Shown here: piece by piece, positions 11,332-23,200 of the stretch
How the letters are laid out: the number at the start of each line of letters is the position of its first letter
Position numbering within the stretch: the stretch's first letter is position 1
Assembly: GCA_009760855.2 (NCBI GenBank)
Contig: WPIO01000038.1
Location: 1,579,001-1,643,000, forward strand
DNA length: 64,000 bases
From: Cristatella mucedo
Taxonomy: Eukaryota; Bryozoa; Phylactolaemata; Cristatellidae
Direction of reading: 5' to 3'
Notes under the pieces: generated by a model
The model's database searches: none
The model's input: only the letters and a program-made list of their open reading frames with translations
Told to the model about the DNA's origin: nothing
Program-made: the position numbers and the translations under genes

Positions 11332-11507
11332 CAGTCGACTCCCCGCATAAGAATATCGGATATAGGAATACTCCGCTTATACGAATAGCAGTTCTGTGTG
11401 ACAGATTTTTATTCGATATAAGTCTCACTCCATACACGTGGTAATACTCGGCATATTAGAATCCTTACATGCCAGCCCGAGTGCATTCTCATAAGCGAAG
11501 TCGGCTA
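11332..11507. mobile_element. Short non-autonomous DNA transposon (MITE), pogo/Tigger-like ends
   Basis: The 176-bp unit starts CAGTCGACTCCCCGCATAAG and ends in an imperfect inverted copy (CATAAGCGAAGTCGGCTA). It is flanked by TA on both sides (11330-11331, 11508-11509). TA target duplication and CAGTCGAC-type ends are typical of Tc1/mariner-superfamily pogo/Tigger elements. No transposase is encoded. Confidence 0.6.
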
Positions 11508-11509
11508 TA

Positions 11510-12984
11510 AATATAATAATGCGCCGATATAGTGCCCTCACAGAACTTAGTCACTTTCTAAGCACTTTACATATACTTTAACAGAAACATGCTCAAATAG
11601 TTAGTGGCAAAATACACACTATTAACAAGTATCACATAGTTAGTTCTCTTTTTTTTCAATTAGAATTAGTAGCCGAGCTGCACCTGTTACCTCTGCTTTG
11701 GTCGATCACCAACCCGACCTTGTCAACTTCTTGACTACGACAGATTCATGCAGATGGGTATAACTTACACACGGTCGACCTAACGGTGGTCTGGCTTGAC
11801 ATCAATAAGTTGTAATAGACGTGATTTCAAAAAGCCAGGTTTATCAACTATTGTACCGCCCAGCTGCTCTTCAAATACGTTACCTTAAGTCTGGAGCTTC
11901 TGCGTAATCAGTCTAAAGTTCTCAGATGCTGTGACGAGAACTTTTCCTTCCCTCTTGTGAGTACGTGCACTATGCTGCCTTCAATGGCTAAACTGTTCAT
12001 ATTCAAATGACCGGAGTTCATCGTTGAGAAGCAAAAAAAAAGGTTATATCCTCTGTATAGACGCTAGAAAGTGTTAGATTTGGACATACATTGGACATAC
12101 TTTGCTTCTCGAGAACTATGCTCCTGTATTAGGCTTTCATTTGGTAGGCCGGTGTAGTGCCGGCATGAATGAAGCTTCGGTTAATACTTGACTTGATTTC
12201 CGGCCTGCAGACCATTTTGTAATGCGCTGTAGCTATGCAGAGTGATATACACACACACAAAAGCACACCTCCGACACAAGCATACAGGAACGAGCACGCA
12301 CACGCACAAGTGCTCAGAATGACGGAGCTCAAGAAATCACCGAGTATATTGTTTGTAGGCCTTGAGGTTTAAGCGGAAAATGTGTGCGACTTTCCCCTAT
12401 CGATCCTCACAGCAGACGAAACCATAACTCGTGCTTGCTAGTGGCTTGTGGAACTACCGTGGGCCCGGTTTTTTCACTTGAACTAGCAGTTCACCAGGAA
12501 AAGATTTAGATACAGTTCTAGTGATGGTGAAGACGTGAGTAGCACTGATGATTACAATGATTTAGGTGCTTGTCAATATGGCGGTATGGCAATGGCTGAT
12601 AGCCTGCGGATGCAAGATATTGAAGATGGCCCTGCATAGATCGAAACGAAAGACGGCCGCACCCAAATGGGTGACTTTGTTAAAGGATGGTCGATGAGTC
12701 CGAATGAGTGGGTTGCCTGTTCACTAGCGTAAGTGCTATGCATGCAAGCAACGTTGCCTGCAGCGGCCGCACAGGAATTCTTCAAGACGCGCTCGATCTA
12801 ACTTAGTTTTTTGCCGATGTCTCTTATTTCATTTGAGCAATTTCATTTCCATGTGTGTTTGCGTGTGAGCGAGAGTGCGTCTGCGACTGTGGCACACGGT
12901 CTAGGAACCAGTTCAGAAAATTGCTGGCAGTACAAAGCCAGAATAATTAGGTAGTTGTAGGATAGATTAGAATTAGAATTATGA
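11510..12984. other. Intergenic, nothing recognised
   Basis: There is a CA-rich patch near 12249-12310. No exon or transposon is supported. Confidence 0.4.
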
Positions 12985-13245
12985 TAATGCACTTGATAAA
13001 GCGCCCTCAGAGAACTCAACATCTTCCTCAATAAATTTCTAGGCGCTTTGCATTTGCTGCAAAGGGAAATGCAATTAAATGGTGAGTAATATCATGCTTG
13101 ATAAAACAACATGAATTCATCATGCTTCGGGGGTGACATGCCCAGGGTCAGCATGCAAATGTGGTTAGTGGCAGCATGCACAGTGTTAGCACGCATAAGC
13201 ACATGAAGAACGAATGACAGGGACCCACTAAATGCTGTCCTAAAA
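12985..13245 (-). mobile_element. LINE B 3' end
   Basis: Starts with the TGATAAAGCGCCCTCAGAGA arm of the 3' hairpin, read antisense. It continues through the TGACATGC / GGGTCAGCATGC spacer to the ACCCACTAAATGCTG block. The copy is strongly 5' truncated. Confidence 0.88.
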
Positions 13246-13667
13246 ATGTGTTTATTACGATTCTCTTAAGCGATGGTTGCTCTGGAGGTAACCTAGTGCA
13301 AAAACTAAGGGATATAAGAACAATTTTTTGGAACGACGATAGAGTCGTGCCACCTTGATTAATCAAAGCTGTTGATTCGTTGCTGGCCCAGCAGAAGCGC
13401 TCGCATACATCTGACTTTGGATCCATTGGCAGTTTTCAAGCTACTCTGTAATAAAAAAAATAATAAAAAAAGACCCAATCAAACAGCTCAATTTTTTCTG
13501 TTTCTGTTTTTCAATTCTCAGAATTGGGTCGAGTCTGAGTTGGACATGCTCACAAACCAGAGCTCGTTCCATGCTTTCAGATTCTGGAGAGCTGGGTTCA
13601 TTGTCACCAATATCAGTCCCATGGACTGCTGGTATCGGTATTTAGAGTTACGGAGTCTTTGGACGTA

Positions 13668-14352
13668 TGTAATGTATCGGGTATCTCCGTCTGTAAATTT
13701 ACAAAGCTACAAATACTTAATGAAGTTGCACGAGATATTTTACAGCCCTTATATTCAAACCCCAAGTGGCTTTCGGCAAGCATTCGGTAGAAAAAAAACA
13801 TGATTGAAAGCACCGAAGAGTAAGTGAGAAGCATAGCTGAGTCGCGAGAGCACTTGAAGTGGTGAGTAGCACGGGAAAATCGCGGTAGTAAATGCCCAGA
13901 ATGGCTGAATAGAATGCGCCACATTCTGCAGTAGGAGAGTAGATGTCGTTTTCTGATACTTGTGGCAGTGGGTTCCACAGTCTAGGACTTGGGGGCAAGA
14001 GCTTCTGGCCCTAACGGTATTAGGGCGGATGATGAAGCAGCTTATTTATAGTCGACAGAGGACCTGGGGTAACGAGGAGGCTCAAACTGGTGCAGCAGTT
14101 CAGCTAGGTATAAAGTATCCAAGCGGTGACGGGACTTCTGGGTCAAAAAGAGAGCTTTACTCGGTATCCGTTGATAAACTAGCAGTCATTCAAGATCCTT
14201 CTGCAGAACAGACACGTCTTCAAACATCAGTGATTTTCATCCAGCCTTGCAGCATATTCATTATCAGTTGTAGTGGCCTAGTGGATTTTTCGGTAGCCCC
14301 TCCAGCAAAGACGCAATTGCAATAATGTGGCCGACACAGAACAAGGGAGCTG
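13668..14352 (-). mobile_element. LINE A 3' portion, degraded
   Basis: The minus strand encodes a decayed [20 protein letters not shown] block and the upstream RT thumb region, ending in the ATGTATC / ATCTCCGTC 3' terminus. Frames are broken and identity to the 19.1-kb copy is clearly lower, so this is an old copy. Confidence 0.85.
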
Positions 14353-14767
14353 AATATTCATTTGACGGTTAGTTTTAGTTACTGCTCGCTGTCATATATT
14401 TTTTAGGGGGCTCCAAAGCGAAGGTACCGAGTTGAGCTAAACAGCATGGCTTTGGATTTACCAGCGATATGAAGGAGGAAGAATTGTCTTTCTTGCAGCA
14501 ATTTTGAGATGTGACTTTCTGTCCTCACTACATGTCTGGCCACAACAAAAAAATGGAGGTTCTTAATATGCAATTTTTTTTTTTGAATAGCTTTATAGCA
14601 TTACGGATTTGAGCAACTTGCTTGCCAACCCTCGGATTTAGTATGTATGCGTATAGGCGATTTCAATGGTGGTGATGATGGTGGAGACTATGGTGTTGAT
14701 GGATGATGATTTATGATGGTATTGATTTGAGTATCTACGCTATATGCCTGCTGGTTTTATGAGACAA
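14353..14767. other. Spacer with impure GAT/GGT repeats
   Basis: A T-run at 14574-14584 and a TGGTGGTGATGATGG-type impure trinucleotide tract at 14667-14720. No gene is seen. Confidence 0.6.
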
Positions 14768-15136
14768 TAAATTAGCTGTCCCATTCCTCCGCTTAAAGAC
14801 AGTTGCGACAGAAGCTTTAGCTCTGCAGGTCCTGGACTGTGGAACTCGCTTCCACAATTCTTACATGACGACATCTACTCTCAAACTACCGACTATGGCA
14901 CATCTTTTTCAGCGGTCCTGAACTGCTACTTCTATGCTACTAACTACCTCAACTGCTCTCCTAACTCTGCTATGCTTCGCACTTTCTCTTTGTTGCGTGA
15001 GACGAAGTCTGTTGGCTACCGAATGCGTACCGAAAGCCGCTTAGGCTGTGAGTGGGCTATACAAAACTCTCCTGCGTAACACCACATGGTCTTTATGACT
15101 TTGTGGAGTTACTGACGGAGATACATTACAGATTGT
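14768..15136 (+). mobile_element. LINE A 3' end
   Basis: The plus strand encodes FLRLKTV-like and [18 protein letters not shown]-like sequence, followed by the complete 3' untranslated region ending TGACGGAGATACATTACA. It is very similar to the P450-intron copy but in the opposite orientation. Confidence 0.9.
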
Positions 15137-15261
15137 ATGAGCCCGTTCGATTGCTATATGTGGGTTTCTTACTTTGCTGGTTTGGAATGGTGTGATTGAC
15201 TTTGAGCCCAGTTAAAAAAACAAATACTAAGTGATTTAACAGCCTCTTTGTGTTTTGAAAG

Positions 15262-16166
15262 GCCGACTCTCAAAATTGGCTCTGCCAGAATATCTCCTGT
15301 TGAATCGGCTCAAAATCTAGGTGTCATATTCCAAAGCGACCTCTTGTTAGACGACCATACCAGCTCCACAATCAAATCTGCCTATTTTCAGCTTCATAAC
15401 ATTGCTAAAATACGGGCTTGTTTAGATAAGAATACCGCGTCCCAGTTGGTCCATGCATTCTTGACATCCCATCTCGACTTCTGCAACTCACTGCTTACTG
15501 GCCTACTAGCATGTGCGATCAAGCGATTGCAGCTGGTGCACAACTCTGCAGCTAGGCTTGTCTGCTGTGAGCGTCGCAGTTGCCACATTACTCCACTTCT
15601 TGCCAACCTGCACTGAATAACAGTCAAGCAACGGATTGACTTCAAGGTTTTGTCGCTCACTTTTAGGTCCCTTTATTCTATGGCTCCAGCCTATCTCTCA
15701 AATATACTATGCCATCAGGCAAAGCATCGTACTATCGGCTTTTCGGAATCAAAAAGTCTACAAATACCTCGTACAAACCTTAAATCCTTTGGAGACCGTG
15801 CATTTAGTTCATATGCTCCCAAAGCCTGAAACTTCCTCCCGAACTGCGTCAGAACATCCCCTGACCTGACCACATTTAAAAGGAACTTAAAACTACACCT
15901 ATTTAGGACAGCATTTATTGGGTTCCCGTGATACGTCCTTGATGTGCCTATGCGTGCTGACACTGTGCATGCTGCCACCAACCAAATTTGCATGCCGACC
16001 CTGTGCATGTCACCCCTAACCATATCATTCATTTTGTTTGTTTTTCAAGCATTATTTCGCTTACCATTCAATTGCAATTCCCTTTGCAGATAATGCAAAG
16101 TGCCTAGAAAGAGATTGAGTTCTCTGAGGGCGCTTTATCAAGTGCATTATTAATATAATTATTATA
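15262..16166 (+). mobile_element. LINE B 3' half
   Basis: A largely open frame (15248-15616) encodes PTLKIGSARISPVESAQNLG, then DDHTSSTIKSAYFQLHNIAK and CNSLLTGLLACAIKRLQLVHN. It continues through the C-terminus to the 3' hairpin (about 16098-16135) and an ATTAATATAATTATT tail. The frame is broken in the C-terminal domain. Confidence 0.92.
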
Positions 16167-16320
16167 GCGACAGAACAGACTTGATGGCTATCACCACCGC
16201 TTGCAGTTGCGATAAAGGATCGCCAGCCACAAGATTCGAACCCACAACCTCGGGGCCAAGGTCGTGAAAATTAGCTGTCTTATCTAGTGAGACATTGCGG
16301 CTCACCGACTTCCAGTGGCT
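16167..16320 (-). mobile_element. SINE2, tRNA-derived
   Basis: Reverse-oriented copy. It carries an inverted box B (GATTCGAACCC) and the body hairpin sequence TATCACCACCGCTTGCAGT. It lies directly against the LINE B tail. Confidence 0.78.
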
Positions 16321-16649
16321 TATACATCTTTGTCTTCATAAGATTACGGAATCCCTTCATTGATCGTGCTTGAATAATTGTGTTGTGATTTGAGCCTGGT
16401 TTGACTGGCTCTTGTTAATTTGTTGAAACAGGGATAACTTAATCTATGGTTTGACCGGTGAGAGATTGGGTCTTGAGTTTAGCCGCTTCGACTGGCTTTT
16501 GTAGATTTTGTTTTCATGGCAGACTTTCTTTTATATGTGCTTTGATGATTTAATGATGGACAAACATAACAATTTTTTTTCATTCTTGGGTTGAGAAAAT
16601 CAAATAAGATAAATCAAGATGTCAAACCAGCCCGCATTGAGCAAAGTAT

Positions 16650-17125
16650 CTACGGAAAGTGTCCCCCATCAGGCTAAGAGTCGTACTACCCAATTTTTGG
16701 AATTCAACTGTTTACCTATACCTCATTCAAACCTCAAATCCTACGGAGACCATGCATTTAGTTCGTATGCTCACAAAGCCTGGAAGTCATTCTCAACTTG
16801 CGCTACGACATCCCTTGACTTGACCACATCTAAAAAGAAAATAGAAACGCACCTATTTATCTCAGCATTTACTGGGTGCTTATGATTCGACCTGTATGTG
16901 TGCTGGCTATGCATGCTGGCACTGTCCATGCTGCCACTAACTACAATTGCATGCTGATCCTGTGCACGTCACCCCTAACCATGTTGTTCTTGCTGTTTAG
17001 TGAGCATGCTACCTTAGCCATTCGATCGTTCATCCTTTGCAGCAAACGCTAAGCGCCTAGAACGAGGCTGAGTTCTGTGAGGGCGCTTTACTAATTGTGT
17101 TAGTATTATTTTTGTTATTATTAAG
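16650..17125 (+). mobile_element. LINE B 3' end
   Basis: Encodes SVPHQAKSRTTQFLEFNCLP and NLKSYGDHAFSSYAHKAW, the C-terminal end of the LINE B ORF. It then has the standard 3' untranslated region with the GAGGGCGCTTTA arm and an ATTATT tail. Confidence 0.9.
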
Positions 17126-19112
17126 TGTGCAGTTTTCTCACTTTGAGTTTGAAGCCGAGTTATGGTTACCACTTAACTCTTGATGTAGCTTGAAAAGATG
17201 ATATATGGTCATTAGTATAATTGAAACTGCAGCAATGCACGACGTCAGAGAATTAGCTGTGGTTTTTTAGTACCTCTCTTGTCTCGGTAAGGAAATGATG
17301 ATTGCTATTCAACCCTGTCGGCTCGTTTTGCTGGCTGTGCCTTAGAGTCATCACTTTGTGGTTGTTGGCAGGGGATAATTGCCGAGAGGTGGTTTCTTAA
17401 TTGCTTTAAGATATATTTAAAGGAAATTTCAGATAGTCGTGCATCGGATCGTAGTGGAAACAGCAAACGTCGGTAGCCAAGGGACGCCTTTTTATTATAA
17501 GTATAATAGGCATGGCTTAGGCAGAATGTCCGACATGGTAATGATAACTGTCGACCTTAATCATCGGTCCTATTCAGCTGCGGTACAATTATCAGTCTTT
17601 CTACCATTGCTATGCTTTCTTGTGTCTCTTGATCAATGCAAAGCGTCATTCGCGCCGTTTTTTATTGAGCTTCGTCTGTCATGCGTGGTTCCACAGGAAC
17701 AAGCGGTTCCATTCCGGTTTTTTGTTCCATCATCAGGGTTATGAATCTTTCTCCTTGATCTCTGTGTGTTTTCTCTGCATTCGCTTGCAAGAAGTCTACT
17801 TCGGGTATATTGAAGATGAGGAATGTGAAGATGAACGTGCTGAAAAGGGTGATCTTGATGTTCATTCTCAACTGAAGCTACTAGCATTTGATTTTGAAAT
17901 ACCCGGATGCTTTAAATACTCTGGTGACGGCTAAATGGTTGCATGACGATACAACCAGCGTCACGCGAACGCTTTATTCCAGCTCAGCCCCTTCTCCCAT
18001 TTTGGATCAGCAACCTAGACGACATCCAGAGGCTACAAGGTCAATAGACGCAATCTCAGACGCTATGAGCCCTATACAGCCTAAATGAGAAAATTGTCTT
18101 GAGTCATGTAAAACAAACAGATCTGAGCATTCATTTCAAATTCCACTCCGACACTTGAAGTAGTAGCCGAGTTATGAGTTTTGCAAGACAAGAATCTACA
18201 TCAAAGATTAACCCGTATACAAATCACCAGAGTGCACCCCAACAAGCTTAATGAATTTACATTGGTCTGCCGAGGTTCAAGAATTTGGAATACAAGTTGA
18301 ACACGATGCAGAGATTGATTATTTTTATTTTTAGACAAGTTGCTTCCGGTTTACATCCAGGTTAGACGTAATTTGCACAATCATATTTTCTTTTATAAAG
18401 AAGTCGTCAGGCATTGCGATCCAATTTCTAACGTATTTGTCTTTCGACAGGCACCCTAAAAAAATTCCATTATCGGACAAATTATTTTGTCAACACGAGA
18501 CAAAGTATTTTCTTGAAAATATCTCTCACGATTACGAAAAATCTCGCACACTGAAGAACACCACGTTTCTAAAAAGCAGTAGTTCCATAACATAAAGGAA
18601 AACTTGTTCCACTGTTGAGGATATTTTGACAGCTTTATTGCACTTCATTGATAAAACCCCAGCTGCCGATAAGGAGTAATAACTACGATGTGACGCCGTA
18701 AAAGCGAGTAAAATTCATGCTGATGACTCACTGCAACGACATAAGTGTATGCCTAAGAGATTAGCCTTTTGTAAGGCGGGAAATACCTTCAAATAGCCTT
18801 GTAGGTACATTTATGTCTTCAAGTGGAAATTATGCTGTCACTGGTTGAGGACAAAAAGATTTGGACACAGACAAATTCCCTCATGTGTCCTTATAGGATG
18901 CATCTTTGGTGATTTAGTTCAGCATATATACAGGGGTAGATCGTTTATCACGGTTAATCATTTCCAGAATCTACCACAATAATTGGTTTTCTGAGAAGTA
19001 GAGTTCTGTATTTAATATCTGCATACTTGGAGCCTAGGAAACCTATTCAAAACCGTCTAAAACGGTTTTAAAAATTATTAGAGCCCTGGGTAAATGCAAA
19101 AAACACCCACTC
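17126..19112. other. Spacer, no repeat recognised
   Basis: About 2 kb without LINE or SINE similarity. It contains the small minus-strand signal-peptide-like frame listed separately, and otherwise only short frames. Confidence 0.4.
17662..17865 (-). CDS. Small ORF with a signal-peptide-like N-terminus (unassigned)
   Basis: From the ATG at 17865 the frame encodes 67 residues. It starts MNIK, followed by a hydrophobic stretch (ITLFSTFIFTFLIF), a possible cleavage region ending QANA, and a charged tail with no cysteine. I do not recognise a family. It could be a first exon or a small secreted peptide. It could equally be a chance frame, because a longer plus-strand frame overlaps it and I see no splice or poly(A) evidence that decides. 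Confidence 0.18.
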   Translation of the reverse strand: MNIKITLFSTFIFTFLIFNIPEVDFLQANAEKTHRDQGERFITLMMEQKTGMEPLVPVEPRMTDEAQ

Positions 19113-20265
19113 TTTAGTTAATGTAATGTATCTCCGTCAGTAACTCCACAAAGTCATAAAGACCATGTGGGTGTTACGCAGGAGAGTTTTGTATAGCACA
19201 CTCACAGCCTAAGCGGTTTTCGGTACGCATTCGGTAGCCAACAGACTTCGTCTCACGCAACAAAGAGAAAGTGGGAAGCATAGCAGAGTTAAGAGAGCAG
19301 TTGAGGTAGTGAGTAGCATAGAAGTAGCAGTTCAGGACCGCTGAAAAAGATGTGGCTTAGTCGGCAGTTGGAGAGTAAATGTCGTTGCGTAAGAATTGTG
19401 GAAGCGAGTTCCACAGTCTAGGACCTGCAGAGCTAAAGCTTCTGTTGCCAACTGTCTTTAAGCGAAGGAATGGGACAGCTAATGTATTGTCCACACAGGA
19501 CCTGAGGGCGCGAACAGGCTGAAACTGATGCAGCAGCTCAGCTAGGTATGAAGGAGCCAAGCCGTGGCGGGCCTTGTGGGTCAGCATAAGAACTTTGCTC
19601 TGTATCCTTTGCTCAACCGGCAACCATCCTAGCTCTTCCAGCAAAGGTGACACGTGCTCAAACCGCTGGGACTTGAAGACCAGCCTTGAAGCCATATTCA
19701 TAGTCCGCTGTAGTGGCATAATAGCTTTCTTTGATAGCCCAGCCAAAAGGGAATTACAATAATCAAGCCGAGACAGAACTAAAGAGCTAGTTAAATTTTT
19801 TACAAGCCACTGTGGGAGACAGCTTCTAATCTTGGATAGGGATCGGATGTGATGGCTAGCTGTAGAGGCAGTCTTCTGGATGAAGCTTTTGAAATTGAGG
19901 CAGCTGTCGAACACGACACCTAGATTACGAGCACGTGGTGAAGGTCGCACAATAGCATCACCTATTAGAACTGCAACGCCTTTTAATCCAGCCACACGCT
20001 TAGGGTGTCCTATGAGAAGCAGTTCGGTTTTATCGTCATTTAATTTCAGGAAGTTTTCCGACATCCAGGATCGAATATCGGCAAGGCAAGCATTCAGTTT
20101 CTCAGTTGCTGCAGCAGATTCCGACGGTTTAAATGACAAATACAGCTGAGTATCGTCAGCATAGAAGTGATATCCTATTCCATGGGCCCTAATCACTTTT
20201 CCCAGAGGTTGCTTATAAATGGAGAACAGCAAGGGACCAAGTACAGACCCTTGAGGGACTAACAC
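19113..20265 (-). mobile_element. LINE A, best-preserved copy (RT C-terminal half intact)
   Basis: The minus strand has one uninterrupted frame (20331 down to 19357, of which the LINE part begins near 20265). It encodes [14 protein letters not shown], the catalytic palm motif [29 protein letters not shown], the thumb [35 protein letters not shown] and [17 protein letters not shown]. The 3' untranslated region ends at AATGTAATGTATCTCC on the plus strand. The 5' half (endonuclease and first RT motifs) is missing. Intactness of the frame and near identity to the fragment at 1-193 point to recent insertion. Confidence 0.93.
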
Positions 20266-21040
20266 TAGTATTACCCAATTAATTAGATGAAATAACAGAA
20301 AGTAAGACATATTAGACGTTACAAATAGCATGTTTTGTTATTGCAAATTTAATTACACGCACAGTTCCTACGATGATAAAGCGATGAAGATAAAGAGCTG
20401 AATTGTTCAGCAAAGAAAACGTTCTTACCCATACCAAAGGAGCCGTCAAGCTGCTGCGCCTCACGTCGAAGGATTGATGTGCGGTGCTCGAATATATAGG
20501 CCTACAGCCAAGCGTGCAGTAATTTTAATTGTAAGACGTGGTTTAGTAATGAACTCAGAAAATCGAGTGAATTATTTATCATTTTCACTCTCTTGATTAT
20601 TTTTAATGAATATATTTGAAAAAAACGCGGTAGAGTTAAGCCACAAATGTCGAAGCCAGAAGTGACTAGTGGCGACTGTAATCTCAAATTTAACATGCAG
20701 CACTTTTTTTTATAGATTTTGTACTAAATATCCTAATCAGAAATTAATCATAATTTTTTAACTGACCCTGTCGTAATAGTGGCTGGGTCTTTCCTGTGGT
20801 ATCTTCAGGCATTAAAACTTCTCACCTTGTGCTTTTAACTCGCTGCAGCGAAGCAATAATAAAGAGTTACTTTCAACCAATTTATTGTACATGTATGTCC
20901 AGACGGGCTTGGTTTGCTATGATCAGGCTTAGAAAAGTATGTGAAAGCTAAAACAAAGCACTCAGTGCACCCAGTTAGTCTACCAGCTGATTATTAATAT
21001 AAACTAAAAGAATGCGTGAGTAACCACGCACAGCACGGTA

Positions 21041-21120
21041 AGAGAAAATCAAATTGGCAACTATGCATAGAATGCTAAGCAGGGAAAATCAAATTGACAA
21101 CTATGAAAAGAATGCTGAAC
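21041..21120. repeat. 40-bp tandem duplication (about 85% identical)
   Basis: Two exactly 40-bp units, 21041-21080 and 21081-21120. They share GAAAATCAAATTG and AGAATGCT and differ at six positions. Confidence 0.9.
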
Positions 21121-21669
21121 CGAACTGCAACGTCTGTAGCTTAAATCTAAACGGCACTAAGTCAATGCGGGCGGTGACACGAGCCATCAGTGAGTTGCTG
21201 ATTTTTGGTAGACACGGATTGAAGGCAGCACGCATCTCAAATGCTACCATTTTGCCTTCTAAACGTGAAAAGGAAAAGAAAAACCTCAGGGGGTAAGGGC
21301 TCGGAAAAAGCTAAATAGTATCATATATATCTTAGCTATTTATTGAAACCGGAACAAAGTTTATGACTTTCGGTGCATAAAATCTAAAGCTCTAGTCATT
21401 ATAAAAGGTCAATTGATTACGAGAGACGAGAGACGACAATAGATGCGAACCATTGGGTGCAGCTGTAGTACCTCGTAGGGGAAATGAAGTCGAATGCGAA
21501 GGCTGGTCTAAGCGAGAGTGAAGTGACTTGTGAAGAAAGACATAAATATCTGGGTGCGCATTTCACGCTAGATATGGAGCCAGCGAAGATGAGTTAGAAA
21601 GCGACGCCTCTTTACCAGCTCTCCTTTTAGATGCTGGCTGACATTTAATTAATAAAGAAATCGATAGGC

Positions 21670-21719
21670 TCCGTTAATCAATAAGCCTCCATTTAATCAA
21701 TAAGCTCTATTAATCAATG
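21670..21719. repeat. TTAATCAATAAGC short repeats
   Basis: Three irregularly spaced copies of a TTAATCAAT(AAGC) motif. Confidence 0.7.
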
Positions 21720-21860
21720 CGAGGCAGGCTCGGGCACGATACTACTGTATTCGGCGGCGTCCACGGAATCCTCTGAGCGTTGTCTCGTCCATCGCTGGCG
21801 AACAGCCCGCCCTCTTCCCTCACTTTCAGAGAAACGTGTGCGACTGCGTCGAAGCGAAGC

Positions 21861-21863
<3 letters not shown>

Positions 21864-21894
<31 letters not shown>
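21864..21894. repeat. (GA)n microsatellite
   Basis: An uninterrupted GA run of roughly 30 bp. Confidence 0.95.
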
Positions 21895-21896
<2 letters not shown>

Positions 21897-22404
21897 AGGA
21901 GCTAAACAAAAGACCCAGAGTGAGTGTAACTCGACTGTTGAATACCTAGCTGAGACAATGGGGCAAGAGCTTAGTGGTAATGGGCTAGGCACCACGGCAA
22001 ACTACGGTAATTAGTTAATACCGTCGCTCAGCAACCGGATGGGCAACGTTTTAAAGTAAAAGAGAAATATCTTTGTGACATTTCACTGGGGTAGGAGTCA
22101 ATCAGACTTATTCCTACAGCGACCTTTGGGAAACAACTGCATACGGTATGAACGATCAGGGTTAAGAACCTAGTCTGGAAAAAGATTAAGTTAACAGCAT
22201 GGAATTTCACTCCAATAGAATCTGGCTTCTAAAGCCTGATTGCGGGTTTTCCTAATTTAAATAAAAACCGAGTTTAATCACTATCTGCAGCTGTGCAGCA
22301 TGACTCACCTTGTCTCCCTCGACATCTTCTAGATTAGTAGAAGTAAAGTCAGCCCTACCACCACCAGTAGCTCACTTAAGCTTTGCTTTGTATATGTCAG
22401 GGCT

Positions 22405-22668
22405 TTACTCTAAGGAAACTGCTGCACAGCCGCGACTCTTAACTAATATATAACATTTTGCATCAGGTAATAAAGTTTTCATATCACATTGGTTCACAAA
22501 TGGATCAAGGCCAGTAAGTCTAAATGTGTCTATATGTAGCATATATTCCACTAATGCATGAACAAAATCTCTGTGAAATGAGCGTTGACTAAGAAATTGC
22601 ACAAGTTTATTACTTCGTAATTCTGCATTTCGCTGAATATGTGAATAGCTCTGCGCCATAATAAACAC
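22405..22668 (-). CDS. Unassigned ORF, 87 codons
   Basis: The frame encodes a basic N-terminal part (QSYSHIQRNAELRSNKLVQF), a helical FVHALVEYMLHIDTFRLTG segment, and a C-terminal AKCYILVKSRGCAA, ending in a TAA-type stop. Composition is protein-like, without low complexity, and the stretch matches none of the repeats here. I see no family and no decisive splice sites. It could be an exon or a decayed transposon gene. Confidence 0.25.
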   Translation of the reverse strand: MFIMAQSYSHIQRNAELRSNKLVQFLSQRSFHRDFVHALVEYMLHIDTFRLTGLDPFVNQCDMKTLLPDAKCYILVKSRGCAAVSLE

Positions 22669-22912
22669 TTACTCCACTATTCGATTCTTCGTACGAACTC
22701 TAAATTGTGATGAGTGGTACGCTCGTTAATCCAGCCAACTCGGAAGTATATGTTTCGAGGAATAACGCCCGCTGATATGGTCAGGAACGATGACACCGAC
22801 ACACACAGAAGTCGGTTGCTGACGGTCGCCAGCACCGCTCAGTCTCTTCCGACATAAAAGTCACATTGCATGCATGGCTGCAGTTTCTTCTCTCTGTAAC
22901 ACGTTTTCAGTG

Positions 22913-22975
22913 AGCACGTATACAATATATAACAATAAAAATACATCATATAACATAAAAACACACACACACACA

Positions 22976-23019
<44 letters not shown>

Positions 23020-23080
23020 TGTGAGTGTGTGTTTTTATGTTATATGCTGTATTTTTATTGTTATATATTGTATACGTGCT
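22913..23080. repeat. 168-bp near-perfect palindrome with (CA)n(TA)n(TG)n centre
   Basis: The left arm starts AGCACGTATACAATATATAA and the right arm is its reverse complement, ending TATATTGTATACGTGCT. The arms pair for about 70 bases each with only a few mismatches. About 45-50 bases of non-microsatellite sequence pair on each side, so the symmetry is not just a product of the alternating AC/AT/GT core. It could extrude as a cruciform or transcribe into a long hairpin. Confidence 0.9.
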
Positions 23081-23200
23081 AGTGTTCCAAGTCCACATCA
23101 TTAGCAGAGGCAAGTCTACCTGACAGCCGTAGAGGTGTAGGGGTATCAAACTTCGTCCCTGGCGTACAGCAACTATTGTATGAGGCCTTCGATGCAGCTC

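Larger units (their letters stand above)
20266..22404. other. Spacer with several small tandem repeats
   Basis: No gene family is recognised. Apart from the tandem repeats listed separately, the region has only short frames. The 93-residue minus-strand frame at 21714-21995 is a product of the GA microsatellite. Confidence 0.45.

Noticed and set aside
17620-17934. 104-residue plus-strand frame with a Cys/Phe-rich start and acidic tail
   Set aside because: No family, no splice signals and no supporting context. It overlaps the minus-strand candidate, and at most one of them can be real.
21714-21995. Ser-Leu-rich minus-strand frame of 93 codons
   Set aside because: Its core is the (GA)n microsatellite read as SLSLSL. 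No other support.
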